Shown: piece after piece, positions 8,723 to 20,849 of the stretch
Layout: every line of letters starts with the position of its first letter
How positions within the stretch are numbered: the stretch's first letter is position 1
Assembly (NCBI RefSeq): GCF_002001175.1
Contig: NZ_MUNT01000005.1
Coordinates: 124,001 to 188,000 of the forward strand
Reading direction: 5' to 3'
DNA from: Rhodanobacter sp. C03
GTDB lineage: Bacteria > Pseudomonadota > Gammaproteobacteria > Xanthomonadales > Rhodanobacteraceae
DNA length: 64,000 nt
Notes under the pieces: generated by a model
Told to the model about the DNA's origin: nothing
Database searches by the model: none
The model's input: only the letters and a program-made list of their open reading frames with translations
Program-made: the position numbers and the translations under genes

Positions 8723-11599
8723 TCAGAACCAGCGGCGATTCTCTCCAGGGCCTTCGACATTGCTGACGCAGCGGCCGCACAGCTCGGGATGCTCGGCATG
8801 GCTCCCGACGTCCGCGCGACGATGCCAGCAACGTACGCACTTCGCCGCATCGCTGACCGTGGCCGACACCCACACATCGGCACCTTCCAGCTCGGTCAGC
8901 ACGGCATTCTCCGGCTGGCCACCGGCCAGATCGAGGCGCAGCTCCGAGGTGATGAAGAAGAAGCGCAGTTCGTCCGCGGCCGGCGCATAACGCGCCACCG
9001 TCGCGACGTCGGCATGGATCGCCAGCTTCGCTTCCAGCGCTGCACCAATCTGCTCGGCCTTGCGCATGCCTTCGAGCACGCGCGAGGCAGTGTCGCGGAT
9101 CGCCAGCAGGTCGGCCCAGTAGCGGCGTTGCTCAGGCGAATTCTGCGCGGCGGCGAGTCCGTCGTACCAGGTTTCGAACAGCACGCTGTCGCTGCGCTTG
9201 TCCGGCCCGCTCGTATCAGGCATGGCCTGCCAGATTTCCTCGGCGGTGAAGCTCAGCACCGGTGCCAGCCAGCGCACCAGCGCTTCGGCGATGCGATACA
9301 TAGCGCTCTGCGCGCTGCGGCGGCCGTGGCTGTTGGTCGGCATGGTGTACAGCCGGTCCTTGGTGATGTCGAGATACAACGCGCCCAGCTCGTTGGTGCA
9401 GAAGTTCTGCACGCGCGCCACGATCTCCGGGAAGTCGTAACGCTCGTATGCGGCCAACACAGCCTGCTGCACGTCATACGCCTGCTGGATCGCCCACTGG
9501 TCCAGCAACAGGCTGTCTTCGACCGACACCAGATGTTTGGTCGGATCGAAACCATCCAGATTGCCGAGCAGGAACTTCGCCGTATTGCGGATGCGCCGGT
9601 ATGTGTCGGAGACGCGCTTGAGGATCTCGTCGGAGACGGTCATCTCGTTGCGGTAGTCGGCCGAGGCCACCCACAGTCGCAGGATGTCGGCGCCGAGCGT
9701 GTCCATCACCTTCTGCGGCGCAACCACGTTGCCCAGCGACTTGGACATCTTGCGGCCGTTCGCATCGACCGCAAACCCATGCGTGAGCACATCGTTGTAA
9801 GGCGCGCGACCGTGGATCGCCGACGAAGTCAGCAAGGACGACTGGAACCAGCCGCGATGCTGGTCGGAACCTTCCAGATACATCACCTTGTATTGCTTGG
9901 CCGTGCCCTGCTGCAGTTCCGGTCGCTGGCCGATCACCGCGTAGTGGGTGACGCCCGAATCGAACCAGACGTCCAGCACGTCGGTGACTTTTTCGTAGTC
10001 GTCCGCCTGATCGCCAAGCAGCTCGGCCGGATCCAGCGTGAACCACGCATCGACGCCGCCCTGCTCCACTTTCTTCGCGACCTGCTCCAGCAGCGCGACG
10101 GAATCCGGATGCGGCTCCTGCGTCGCCTTGTGCACGAACAGCGCAATCGGCACGCCCCAGGTGCGCTGACGCGAGATGCACCAATCGGGGCGCCCGGCCA
10201 CCATGCCGGCGATGCGCTCCTCGCCCCAGCCTGGCACCCAGCGCACATCCTTGATCGAGGCCAGCGCGGTCTTGCGCAGATCCGCCTGTTCCATCGAGAT
10301 GAACCACTGCGGCGTGGTGCGATAGATCACCGGTGTCTTGTGGCGCCAGCAGTTCGGATAGCTGTGCTCGATCTTCGCAAACGCCAGCAGCACGCCACGG
10401 CGACGCAACAGATCGACGATCGCGTCGTTCGCCTTCCAGATATGCATCCCGGCCAGCTCGAGACCGTCGGCCGCAGGGGTATCGGCGCGATAAGTGCCGC
10501 GCGACTCGATGTAGTTGAGCAGGTCGATGCCGTATTCGCGCGCCACAACGAAATCCTCGACGCCGTGGTCGGGCGAGGTATGCACGGCGCCGGTGCCGTC
10601 TTCGGCCGAGACGTGCTCACCGAGAATCACCGGCACCTGACGCGGATAGAACGGATGATGGAGTTGGGCACCTTCCAGCACCTGGCCGGTCACGTGGCCA
10701 AGCACCACGGCATGCTCCAGGCCATAACGCTGCGCCACCTTGTCGACCAGCGCACTGGCGATCACCAGCAGCACGCGCTTGCCATCGCGCGACGGCCCTT
10801 CGATCAGCGCGTATTCAAGCCCGGCACCCAGCGATACCGCCTGGCTTTCCGGCAGCGTCCACGGCGTGGTGGTCCAGATCGGGATGGCGACGATCGCATC
10901 GACCGCATCCATACCGAACTTCGCCGCCAGTGCTTTCGCATCGACCGCGTCGTAAGCCACGTCCACTGCCGGCGAGACCTTGTCGCCGTACTCGATTTCC
11001 GCTTCGGCCAGCGCCGAGCCGCAGTCGAAGCACCAGTACACCGGCTTGGCACCACGCACCACGTGACCGTTCGACACGATGCGCGCCAGCGCGCGCAGCA
11101 TGTCGGCCTCGTACTTGAAGTCCATCGTGCGGTACGGCCGCTGCCAGTCACCGAGCACGCCCAACCGTTTGAAGTCGGTGCGCTGGGTATCGACCTGCTC
11201 GGCCGCGTATTCGCGGCACTTCTGCCGGAACGCAGCAGCATCGAGCTTGTCGCCCGGCTTGCCGAACTTCTTCTCGACCGCGATCTCGATCGGCAGGCCG
11301 TGGCAATCCCAGCCCGGCACGTAAGGTGCGCGATGGCCGGCCAGCAGCTTGGACTTGACCGTGATGTCCTTGAGGATCTTGTTGACCGCGTGGCCGATGT
11401 GGATCGAACCGTTCGCATACGGCGGCCCGTCATGCAGCACGAAGACGTTGTCGCGATCGGCGGTCTTCTGCTGGATCTGCGCATAGCGGTCGATCCGCTC
11501 CCACTCGGCCAGCCAGACCGGCTCGCGCTTGGGCAGGTCGCCGCGCATCGGGAAATCCGTCTGCGGCAGGTTGATCGTGCTCTTGTAATCGTGGGTCAT
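8723..11599 (-). CDS. ileS: Isoleucyl-tRNA synthetase
   Basis: 958 residues, typical for bacterial class I IleRS. It charges tRNA-Ile in the cytosol. The ATP-binding HIGH motif is at residues 67-70 ([10 protein letters not shown]) and KMSKS near 615 ([10 protein letters not shown]). The editing (CP1) region carries WTTTPWTLP, and the C-terminal zinc finger has CVRCWHRR and CGRC. The start [12 protein letters not shown] matches family N-termini. ribF normally lies directly upstream; here a toxin-antitoxin pair separates the two. Confidence 0.98.
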   Translation of the reverse strand: MTHDYKSTINLPQTDFPMRGDLPKREPVWLAEWERIDRYAQIQQKTADRDNVFVLHDGPPYANGSIHIGHAVNKILKDITVKSKLLAGHRAPYVPGWDCHGLPIEIAVEKKFGKPGDKLDAAAFRQKCREYAAEQVDTQRTDFKRLGVLGDWQRPYRTMDFKYEADMLRALARIVSNGHVVRGAKPVYWCFDCGSALAEAEIEYGDKVSPAVDVAYDAVDAKALAAKFGMDAVDAIVAIPIWTTTPWTLPESQAVSLGAGLEYALIEGPSRDGKRVLLVIASALVDKVAQRYGLEHAVVLGHVTGQVLEGAQLHHPFYPRQVPVILGEHVSAEDGTGAVHTSPDHGVEDFVVAREYGIDLLNYIESRGTYRADTPAADGLELAGMHIWKANDAIVDLLRRRGVLLAFAKIEHSYPNCWRHKTPVIYRTTPQWFISMEQADLRKTALASIKDVRWVPGWGEERIAGMVAGRPDWCISRQRTWGVPIALFVHKATQEPHPDSVALLEQVAKKVEQGGVDAWFTLDPAELLGDQADDYEKVTDVLDVWFDSGVTHYAVIGQRPELQQGTAKQYKVMYLEGSDQHRGWFQSSLLTSSAIHGRAPYNDVLTHGFAVDANGRKMSKSLGNVVAPQKVMDTLGADILRLWVASADYRNEMTVSDEILKRVSDTYRRIRNTAKFLLGNLDGFDPTKHLVSVEDSLLLDQWAIQQAYDVQQAVLAAYERYDFPEIVARVQNFCTNELGALYLDITKDRLYTMPTNSHGRRSAQSAMYRIAEALVRWLAPVLSFTAEEIWQAMPDTSGPDKRSDSVLFETWYDGLAAAQNSPEQRRYWADLLAIRDTASRVLEGMRKAEQIGAALEAKLAIHADVATVARYAPAADELRFFFITSELRLDLAGGQPENAVLTELEGADVWVSATVSDAAKCVRCWHRRADVGSHAEHPELCGRCVSNVEGPGENRRWF

Positions 11600-11700
11600 C
11601 AGCGTGTGTATCGTCAGGTTATGCGTATGTAGCGTCGTTGTTTGGCGACGTCGTACAGAGCGAAGCAGCGGGGAGCAGGAAGGCCAGACAAAATAGCCGA

Positions 11701-12111
11701 TCAGGGCGTCTCAATGAACGGATTGCATATCCGAAGTTGTCGATCAATCAGCAATCCGTGCTGCATATCCTCCGAATAAAGCCGACCGCAGCCAGCCAGC
11801 AAAGCCGCCGAAGCAATCATCGCGTCATAGACCGACAATCCATAACGCTCCGCCAGGCGCCGACCCGTGTCGTGGGTCTGTATCGTCAAGGCTTCGACCG
11901 CACATGCCGCGCGCAATCCGGCGAGTACCTCATCGGTCTCGGCCCATGTCATGCCCAACTTGCAGCGGGCCACGTTCGTCACCTCGTTCAACACCTGCAC
12001 GCTGACGACACCGCCATCGGCAATCACCGCTTCAGCCCGGTCGGCTTTGGCCGAATCCGACGACAGCAGGTACAAGGCAATATTGCTGTCGATGAAGACC
12101 TTAGCGCTCAT
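11701..12111 (-). CDS. vapC: VapC-like PIN-domain toxin
   Basis: 136 residues from ATG 12111 ([18 protein letters not shown]). This start overlaps the antitoxin stop by 11 bases, the normal toxin-antitoxin coupling; the upstream ATGs in this frame are disfavoured. PIN-domain acidic residues are visible: Asp8 (FIDSN), a glutamate in [11 protein letters not shown], and Asp in [15 protein letters not shown] '[17 protein letters not shown]'. PIN toxins are Mg-dependent RNases, often cutting tRNA or rRNA; the target here is unknown. Family is firm, activity inferred. Confidence 0.88.
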   Translation of the reverse strand: MSAKVFIDSNIALYLLSSDSAKADRAEAVIADGGVVSVQVLNEVTNVARCKLGMTWAETDEVLAGLRAACAVEALTIQTHDTGRRLAERYGLSVYDAMIASAALLAGCGRLYSEDMQHGLLIDRQLRICNPFIETP

Positions 12112-12331
12112 GCGCAGCATCACGTTCGAATACAAAGTCCGCCGGAAGTCGTCCGCGGAATTTGCGCAGTCGCTGCAGCAGCTCCAGCTTGCCAGGGGTT
12201 TTCTTTACCTCGAACGAGCGCGCCCCGGCAACATGCACCTCGATGTCGTCACCATCACGCAGCTCGAGTGCCTCGACCACAGCAGCAGGCAACCGGATGG
12301 CCAGACTGTTGCCCCACTTGGAAACCTGCAT
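12101..12331 (-). CDS. vapB: AbrB/MazE-fold antitoxin
   Basis: 76 residues, starting at ATG 12331 with GGAGG seven bases upstream. The N-terminal SpoVT/AbrB swapped-hairpin DNA-binding domain is clear: 'MQVSKWGNSLAIRLPAAVVE' then 'LELRDGDDIEVHV'. The C-terminal 30 residues (LQRLRKFRGRLPADFVFERD) would wrap the toxin. It neutralises VapC and, as a complex, should repress its own promoter, consistent with the inverted repeat 16 bases upstream. Confidence 0.88.
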   Translation of the reverse strand: MQVSKWGNSLAIRLPAAVVEALELRDGDDIEVHVAGARSFEVKKTPGKLELLQRLRKFRGRLPADFVFERDAAHER

Positions 12332-12346
12332 GGCGCGCCTCCGTAT

Positions 12347-12372
12347 GGATATACATTTCTATACGTATATCC
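12347..12372. promoter_or_regulatory. Probable autoregulatory operator of vapBC
   Basis: A perfect inverted repeat GGATATAC / GTATATCC with a 10-base spacer. It includes an AT-rich TATACGTATA block, in strong contrast to the GC-rich surroundings. It ends 16 bases before the antitoxin start, the usual position of a toxin-antitoxin operator. Confidence 0.72.
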
Positions 12373-12415
12373 TACGAAGGGCCCCGGCTGAAGTCAACGA
12401 CCACACACCGAGCAC

Positions 12416-13369
12416 TCACGCCTCGACGAGGCGGGGATTCATCCCCAGCAGCTCGCGTGCCATGCGGGAATCGATATGCATCTGCGCCTTGAGCGTCTTC
12501 AGCCCGTCGAACTTCTGCTCGTCGCGCAGCTTGGCCACAAACTCCACTGCCATGCGCTGGCCATAAAGGTCGCCATCGAAATCGAACAGATGCACTTCCA
12601 GCAAGGGCTCGTCGACCTGGTTCACTGTCGGGCGCACACCGAGACTGGCCACGCCAGGCCAGCTGCATTCGCCCTCGCCCAGTCCCACGCGCACCGCAAA
12701 GATGCCCTGGACCGGGCTGACCCGCTGCTGCAGGTGGATATTGGCGGTGGGATAGCCGAGGGTGCGCCCAAGCTGGTTGCCATACTCCACCTTGCCCTCG
12801 ATCACGAACGGCCGGCCCAGCAACGGCTCCGCACCGGAAAACTCGCCGGCAGCGAGCAGCGCACGCACCCGGCTCGCCGAGACGCGGGCGCCATCGAGCT
12901 GCACCGGCGGCATCGGGCAGGCGGCAAAGCCGAGCTGCGCGCCCATCCGCTCCAGCATCGGGACATCGCCGCCGCGCTTATGGCCGAAACGGAAATCGCC
13001 GCCCACCCACACTTCGCGCGCCGCCAGTCGCTCGACCAGCACGCGCCGCACAAAGTCCTCAGCCGACATCGCCGTCAACGCCTGGTTGAAGCGCAACAGC
13101 AGCGTGTGCTCCATGCCGGCGGCAGCGAAACCACGCAGCTTTTCGCGCACGCTGGACAACCGCGGCACCGGCTCGGTGGAAAAGTATGCGCGTGGCAGCG
13201 GCTCGAAACTCACCACGATCGGGCGGCAGTCGAGCGCCTGCGCACGCTCGTGCACCTGCGTCAGCAGCGCCTGATGGCCGCGATGCAGGCCATCGAACGC
13301 ACCGACCGCAATCACGCTGCCGCGCGGCGCCAGGCAAGGGCCCGTGACATCCCTGGAAAGTCTCATCAT
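12416..13369 (-). CDS. ribF: Bifunctional riboflavin kinase / FAD synthetase
   Basis: 317 residues. The N-terminal nucleotidyltransferase domain makes FAD from FMN and ATP: 'VIAVGAFDGLHRGHQALL' holds the HxGH-type motif, and 'VSASRVRALLAAGEF' is the ISSSxIR-equivalent. The C-terminal riboflavin kinase domain carries GRTLGYPTANI and the catalytic 'EVHLFDFDGDLYG'. Two adjacent ATGs (13369 and 13366) are possible starts. First gene of the ribF-ileS-lspA-ispH run. Any upstream murJ, often found with ribF, is not present; divergent rpsT lies there instead. Confidence 0.96.
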   Translation of the reverse strand: MMRLSRDVTGPCLAPRGSVIAVGAFDGLHRGHQALLTQVHERAQALDCRPIVVSFEPLPRAYFSTEPVPRLSSVREKLRGFAAAGMEHTLLLRFNQALTAMSAEDFVRRVLVERLAAREVWVGGDFRFGHKRGGDVPMLERMGAQLGFAACPMPPVQLDGARVSASRVRALLAAGEFSGAEPLLGRPFVIEGKVEYGNQLGRTLGYPTANIHLQQRVSPVQGIFAVRVGLGEGECSWPGVASLGVRPTVNQVDEPLLEVHLFDFDGDLYGQRMAVEFVAKLRDEQKFDGLKTLKAQMHIDSRMARELLGMNPRLVEA

Positions 13370-13771
13370 GACGTGAGTATAACGGGCGCCACCGTCGCGT
13401 CGGGAGCGTACGAGCGACGGCTGGGCGACATCACACCTCTGACATCAGGCGACCCACAGGCCGCCCAGGCGAAGGCTGCTGGAAAACAACGCATCCGCGC
13501 AGGATCGATAGTTACTTACAGGATCGATAGCTACTTATTAATAGCTACTTATTAAATGTGGACAGAGACCGGACCGCGTGCAAACCCTCCACCTGGGCAA
13601 TGCCCTACCTTCAAGATCCGGAAGCTTGCATACCCGCCAGGGTTCGGCGGAGCACGTGCATTGGCCGCAGCCACCGGCCGGATGAGCGCCCGAATGTGTC
13701 AAAATGCGCGCGTCATGATTGCCCTGATCAACGGCGCACCAGGCCCAGACCGCCCGCCGTCGCCTAAATGA
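13370..13771. other. Intergenic region between ribF and rpsT
   Basis: About 400 bases between divergent genes. It contains a short tandem repeat (13501-13552) and no open frame with a ribosome-binding site or recognisable product. The rpsT promoter follows at 13772-13800. Confidence 0.6.
13501..13552. repeat. 19-bp tandem repeat, 2.7 copies
   Basis: AGGATCGATAGTTACTTAC, then AGGATCGATAGCTACTTAT, then a truncated TAATAGCTACTTAT. The core ATAGYTACTTA occurs three times. It is AT-rich against a GC-rich background and lies in the ribF/rpsT divergent spacer. Confidence 0.75.
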
Positions 13772-13800
13772 TTGACGCAGCGGCAAATCGACCGCATAAT
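13772..13800 (+). promoter_or_regulatory. Sigma-70-type promoter of rpsT
   Basis: TTGACG (-35) and CATAAT (-10) separated by 17 bases, 45 bases upstream of the rpsT start. Spacing and match are close to consensus. Confidence 0.7.
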
Positions 13801-13844
13801 TGGCGTCTTTTTCCAACCTCAACCCTGCATTCCGGAGTTCTACC

Positions 13845-14108
13845 TTGGCCAACATCAAGTCCGCGAAGAAGCGCGCGCGCCAGTCCGAACAGCGCCGCCT
13901 GCGCAACATCAGCGCCCGCTCCATGGTCCGCACCGCCCTGAAAAAGGTCGTCAAGGCCATCGAGGCCAAGGACAAGGCCGGCGCCATCGCCGCGTTCACC
14001 GTCGCCCAGCCGGTGATGGATCGTTACGCCGCCCGCGGCCTGATCCACAAGAACAAGGCTGCCCGTCACAAGAGCCGCCTCAACGCGAAGATCCGCGAAC
14101 TGGCGTAA
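13845..14108 (+). CDS. rpsT: 30S ribosomal protein S20
   Basis: 87 residues starting from TTG 13845 with CCGGAG just upstream. The sequence after it, [17 protein letters not shown], is the invariant S20 N-terminus. A non-ATG start (UUG) is also used by E. coli rpsT, where it matters for autoregulation. S20 is a primary 16S-binding protein of the small subunit. Frames starting earlier (13800) add residues with no match. Followed directly by a strong terminator. Confidence 0.97.
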   Translation: MANIKSAKKRARQSEQRRLRNISARSMVRTALKKVVKAIEAKDKAGAIAAFTVAQPVMDRYAARGLIHKNKAARHKSRLNAKIRELA

Positions 14109-14137
14109 GCCGGGGCGCGATTCGAGTTGCAATGAAC

Positions 14138-14160
14138 AAGCCGGCGCAAGCCGGCTTTTT
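14138..14160 (+). terminator. Intrinsic terminator of rpsT
   Basis: Stem AAGCCGG/CCGGCTT with six-base loop, followed by a T run, 30 bases after the rpsT stop. Confidence 0.85.
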
Positions 14161-14428
14161 CGTGCGCGGAAAATGCCGCCGGCACAACCGGGCCTTTTCG
14201 TGGTTTGAAATGCCATTCTGGCCCGCGCGTCAATCCTGCATGCAAGCCAGTCTGACTGGGCTCACATGCGACCAAAGGGTTGGCAGTTCTGCTCCTGGCA
14301 ACTAGGCCAAAGCACGCCAGTGCCACCGAGCTACTACCAGGTCGCTTGTGGCATCTGATTGCGCAACCATTCGGTAATGGCATAGGTTTCGACTGGAAAG
14401 CCAGTGCATCAATTAGGGAGTGATTGCC

Positions 14429-15319
14429 ATGACCGCTAGCTTGTCCGTCGCGCCCCTTTTTCTTCTCTCCATCGCTGCACTTGCCCTTCCCGGAACCGGA
14501 AAGGCGCAGGACCGCGCAGCGGCCGCCGATACCAGTCATGTAGCGCCACTCTACGATTCAGACGCCGACATCGGCCAGGTGCAGTCGTCCGCCTTCAATA
14601 CCCCGGAAGCCGATGGTCGGCCCGGCGAATATTATTTCGACCTCGGCGCGCAGGCCGCCGGACACAAGGACTATGCGCACGCCATCGCCATGTACAAGGT
14701 CGCCGCCTCGTGGGCCTACAAACCGGCCGAATACAACCTGGGCGTGATGTATCTGAGTGGTCAGGGCGCCCCGGTGGATCTGCCGCGCGCCCTGGCATGG
14801 ATGGCCCTGGCCGCCGAACGCAACGATCCGCAATACGTCAAGGCGCGCGACCTGATCAATGCGCACCTGAGCGATGCGCAGTTCAACCAGGCCAATGTGA
14901 TCATGGACCAGCTGTTGCCGACGTACGGCGACAAGGTTGCGCTGGTCCGCGCCGAGACACGCTGGACCGCAGTTCGCGCCGCCGCCACCGGCTCACGCGT
15001 GGGGTCGGCCGCCAGCCCCATGCAGGTCGGCGCCGTCGCGGGTGATCCAACCCACATGCGGGCCGCAAACTATGATTTCCACGATGGCGGTCACATCGAG
15101 ACCTCAGCGTCTGAAGTGGCAGGGACCCATCAAACGGACGGCGCGATCGCGTATCAGCAGCTGCGTGCAAGCAACAACCCATATGACCCGAAATTCAAGT
15201 GGCAACCCGGCTCAACCGGGACGATCACGGTCGAGCCTTTGGTCCAGGTCAGGAAGAGCGACGTGGAAAGACCTGCTACTTCAGGCAGCGCTCAGTCGAC
15301 GGGCAATTCCAACCGTTGA
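14429..15319 (+). CDS. Secreted protein with Sel1/TPR-like repeats
   Basis: 296 residues from ATG 14429, eight bases after AGGGAG; the in-frame GTG at 14420 overlaps this ribosome-binding site and is less likely. Signal peptide at residues 1-28 (SVAPLFLLSIAALALPG...AQD). Residues about 75-130 hold a Sel1-like pair: YFDLGAQAAGHKDYAHAIAM, then AEYNLGVMYLSGQGAPVDLP, then ALAWMALAAER. The last 100 residues are low in structure and rich in Ser, Thr and Ala. Sel1 repeats usually mediate protein contacts; the role here is unknown. Monocistronic. Confidence 0.8.
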   Translation: MTASLSVAPLFLLSIAALALPGTGKAQDRAAAADTSHVAPLYDSDADIGQVQSSAFNTPEADGRPGEYYFDLGAQAAGHKDYAHAIAMYKVAASWAYKPAEYNLGVMYLSGQGAPVDLPRALAWMALAAERNDPQYVKARDLINAHLSDAQFNQANVIMDQLLPTYGDKVALVRAETRWTAVRAAATGSRVGSAASPMQVGAVAGDPTHMRAANYDFHDGGHIETSASEVAGTHQTDGAIAYQQLRASNNPYDPKFKWQPGSTGTITVEPLVQVRKSDVERPATSGSAQSTGNSNR

Positions 15320-15366
15320 AGGTGACCCTGCGCAGGGCATGCGTGCATGTGTCGAAAGTACACTCA

Positions 15367-15392
15367 TGCATTCCGTCAAACGGTGGAATGCA
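15367..15392. terminator. Hairpin between convergent genes
   Basis: TGCATTCC / GGAATGCA, 8-bp perfect stem with a 10-base loop, in the 100-base gap between the Sel1 gene (plus) and the feo operon end (minus). No strong T run on either side, so termination is only possible, not shown. Confidence 0.35.
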
Positions 15393-15420
15393 CGCATCGG
15401 CGGTCAACGCGACACTGTCT

Positions 15421-15719
15421 TTACTTGGCGCGCGAACGGAACTCCAGCGGCATCGCTCCCGTCTGCGCCGCCGCTGGCGGCTTCGGCCCACAAGCACCGC
15501 AGGTGCTGCAGCCGTCGCTGCAATTGCCGGTGGCCTGCTTCGGCTGCAGGCGTTGCCCGAAAGCGCGCACCCATGCGGTACGGCCGGAACGGCTGAAATG
15601 AATCGAAGCCGCCGCCAGCCAGCGGTTGGTGAGACTAGGCGCCAGCTTGCGCAACACGATCAGCGCACTGGCCAGCACGACCAGGCCGATCACCGCGTAT
15701 TGCACCAGCAGGCTCGTGC

Positions 15720-15723
<4 letters not shown>
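15421..15723 (-). CDS. Small FeoB-associated Cys-rich membrane protein
   Basis: 100 residues from ATG 15723, which overlaps the feoB stop as ATGA; the longer frame to 15876 lies within feoB. One N-terminal membrane helix (LLVQYAVIGLVVLASALIVL) is followed by a basic segment and a cysteine cluster NCSDGCSTCGACG. A membrane anchor plus Cys motif fits the small proteins often encoded after feoB (FeoB-associated Cys-rich type), thought to aid Fe(II) uptake. It is not a winged-helix FeoC. Role is inferred from position and motif. Confidence 0.75.
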
Positions 15724-17554
<1,831 letters not shown>

Positions 17555-17558
<4 letters not shown>

Positions 17559-17800
17559 GCCGCCACCTCGCTGCGTACGCTGACCCGGGCTGCCTCGGCA
17601 CGGCGCAAGGCAAAACGGGTGTAGCCGATCTGGATCAGCACCGGATCGCCGCCCATCGGCCCGATCGCCACCACCCGCACCGGCTCGCCGTCGACGAAAC
17701 CCAGGTCACGCAAACGCTGCGCAATCGGATCCGCCGCATGCGCATCGTGCACGCGGTCGACCACGGCGGGAGCACCTTTGGGCAATTCGGACAAACGCAC
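17555..17800 (-). CDS. feoA: Ferrous iron transport protein FeoA
   Basis: 81 residues if GTG 17800 is used (MRLSELPKGAPAVV), matching usual FeoA N-termini. GTG 17812 (four residues longer) is an alternative, and no clear Shine-Dalgarno precedes either. The upstream ATG at 17887 would place the Fur-box inside the coding region and is rejected. SH3-like fold residues include LRDLGFVDGEPVRVV and GDPVLIQIGYTRFALRR. FeoA is a small cytosolic partner needed for FeoB activity. Coupled to feoB by ATGA. Confidence 0.88.
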
Positions 17801-17812
17801 GGGCGGTTTCAC

Positions 17813-17832
17813 AAATAAGAATTGTTCGCATT
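17813..17832. promoter_or_regulatory. Fur-box-like operator of the feo operon
   Basis: Plus-strand AAATAAGAATTGTTCGCATT. Its 7-1-7 core TAAGAAT-T-GTTCGCA matches the TGAGAAT-T-ATTCTCA version of the Fur consensus in 12 of 15 positions. It lies directly upstream of the feoA start and next to a TTACAAT -10-like element on the minus strand. Iron-dependent repression of feo by Fur is well established in other proteobacteria; binding here is inferred. Confidence 0.72.
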
Positions 17833-17917
17833 GTAACCCTTTGGTCGCATTACTGCATCTGGTCGAACTTCCCGCTGATGGCAGCATCTATCATGGCGTT
17901 CTTTGCGGGGACGACCG

Positions 17918-18712
17918 ATGACCGATTCCATCCTGAACGAGCGCCGTGGCGCGGTTGCCTGGCTCACCCTGAACCGCCCGCAGATCCACAACGCGTTCGA
18001 CGACACGCTGATCGCCGCACTCACCGAGGCGCTGGCACAGGCTGACGCCGATCCGGCCGTGCGTGCGGTGGTGCTGAGCGGCAACGGCAGCTGCTTCTCC
18101 GCCGGTGCCGACCTCAACTGGATGCGCGGCATGGCCCGTGCCAGCGAGCAGGAAAACCGCGAGGACTCGCTGCGTCTGGCGCACCTGATGCGCAACCTGC
18201 AATTCCTGTCCAAGCCGACCATCGCGCGGGTCAACGGCGCCGCCTACGGTGGCGGCGTGGGCCTGGTCGCCTGCTGCGATATCGCGATCGGCGTCGACAC
18301 CGCCAAGTTCGCGCTGTCGGAAGTAAAGCTGGGACTGGTACCCGCGGTGATCTCACCGTACGTGATCGCCGCGATCGGCCTGCGCGAGGCGCGCCGGCTG
18401 TTCATCACCGGCGAGGTGTTCGAGGCCGACGTCGCCGCGCGGATCGGACTGCTGCACGCCGTCGTGCCGGCAAGCGGACTGGACGAAGCGATCGAGCGCC
18501 AGTTGTACCTGCTGGCCAAGGCCGGTCCGCTGGCACAGCGCGAGGCGAAGCAGCTGGCCTTGCGCATCGGCGGTGCCGACCGCGTCCAGGCCGAACGCAT
18601 CGACCAAGCCAACGCCGAACTGATCGCGCGCCTGCGCGTCTCGACGGAAGGTCAGCACGGCCTCGGCGCCTTCCTCGACAAGCGCGCGCCGGCATGGGTG
18701 GGGCATTCGTAG
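17918..18712 (+). CDS. liuC: Enoyl-CoA hydratase family, probable methylglutaconyl-CoA hydratase
   Basis: 264 residues from ATG 17918, with GGGGA upstream. Crotonase fold: the oxyanion-hole segment CFSAGADLNWM (about 65-75) and NGAAYGGGVGLVACCDIAI (about 107-125); the second catalytic region is ALSEVKLGLVPAVISPYV. The next two genes encode the biotin-carrying subunit of methylcrotonyl-CoA carboxylase and HMG-CoA lyase, so hydration of 3-methylglutaconyl-CoA to HMG-CoA in leucine/isovalerate breakdown is the best assignment. liuA and liuB (isovaleryl-CoA dehydrogenase, carboxyltransferase subunit) are not in the window. The stop codon TAG lies in the arm of a family B palindrome. Confidence 0.87.
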   Translation: MTDSILNERRGAVAWLTLNRPQIHNAFDDTLIAALTEALAQADADPAVRAVVLSGNGSCFSAGADLNWMRGMARASEQENREDSLRLAHLMRNLQFLSKPTIARVNGAAYGGGVGLVACCDIAIGVDTAKFALSEVKLGLVPAVISPYVIAAIGLREARRLFITGEVFEADVAARIGLLHAVVPASGLDEAIERQLYLLAKAGPLAQREAKQLALRIGGADRVQAERIDQANAELIARLRVSTEGQHGLGAFLDKRAPAWVGHS

Positions 18713-18784
18713 GAGCGCACCCTGTGCGCGATTGCCTTCGCGAGATACATCAAGAGCCATCGCGCACAGGGTTGTGCTCCTGCA
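18709..18784. repeat. Palindromic element, family B, copy 2
   Basis: GTAGGAGCGCACCCTGTGCG (continuing CGAT) paired with ATCGCGCACAGGGTTGTGCT (continuing CCTGCA), arms slightly diverged. It lies between liuC and liuD and supplies the liuC stop codon. Confidence 0.8.
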
Positions 18785-18848
18785 CACTCCGAGCAATCTG
18801 CTAGCTTTAGGTGATTTGCATCGACACGAACGGTTCCGGGAATCCTGC

Positions 18849-20837
<1,989 letters not shown>

Positions 20838-20849
20838 CCGGAGCACAAG

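Noticed and set aside
8789..11632. 947-codon open frame antisense to ileS
   Set aside because: Exactly opposite a gene with all IleRS motifs; His/Arg/Gln-rich composition is the usual shadow of high-GC coding DNA; no ribosome-binding site or family similarity.
11633..12415. VapBC region considered as part of a prophage or island
   Set aside because: No integrase, transposase or flanking repeats; neighbours on both sides are housekeeping genes in their usual order.
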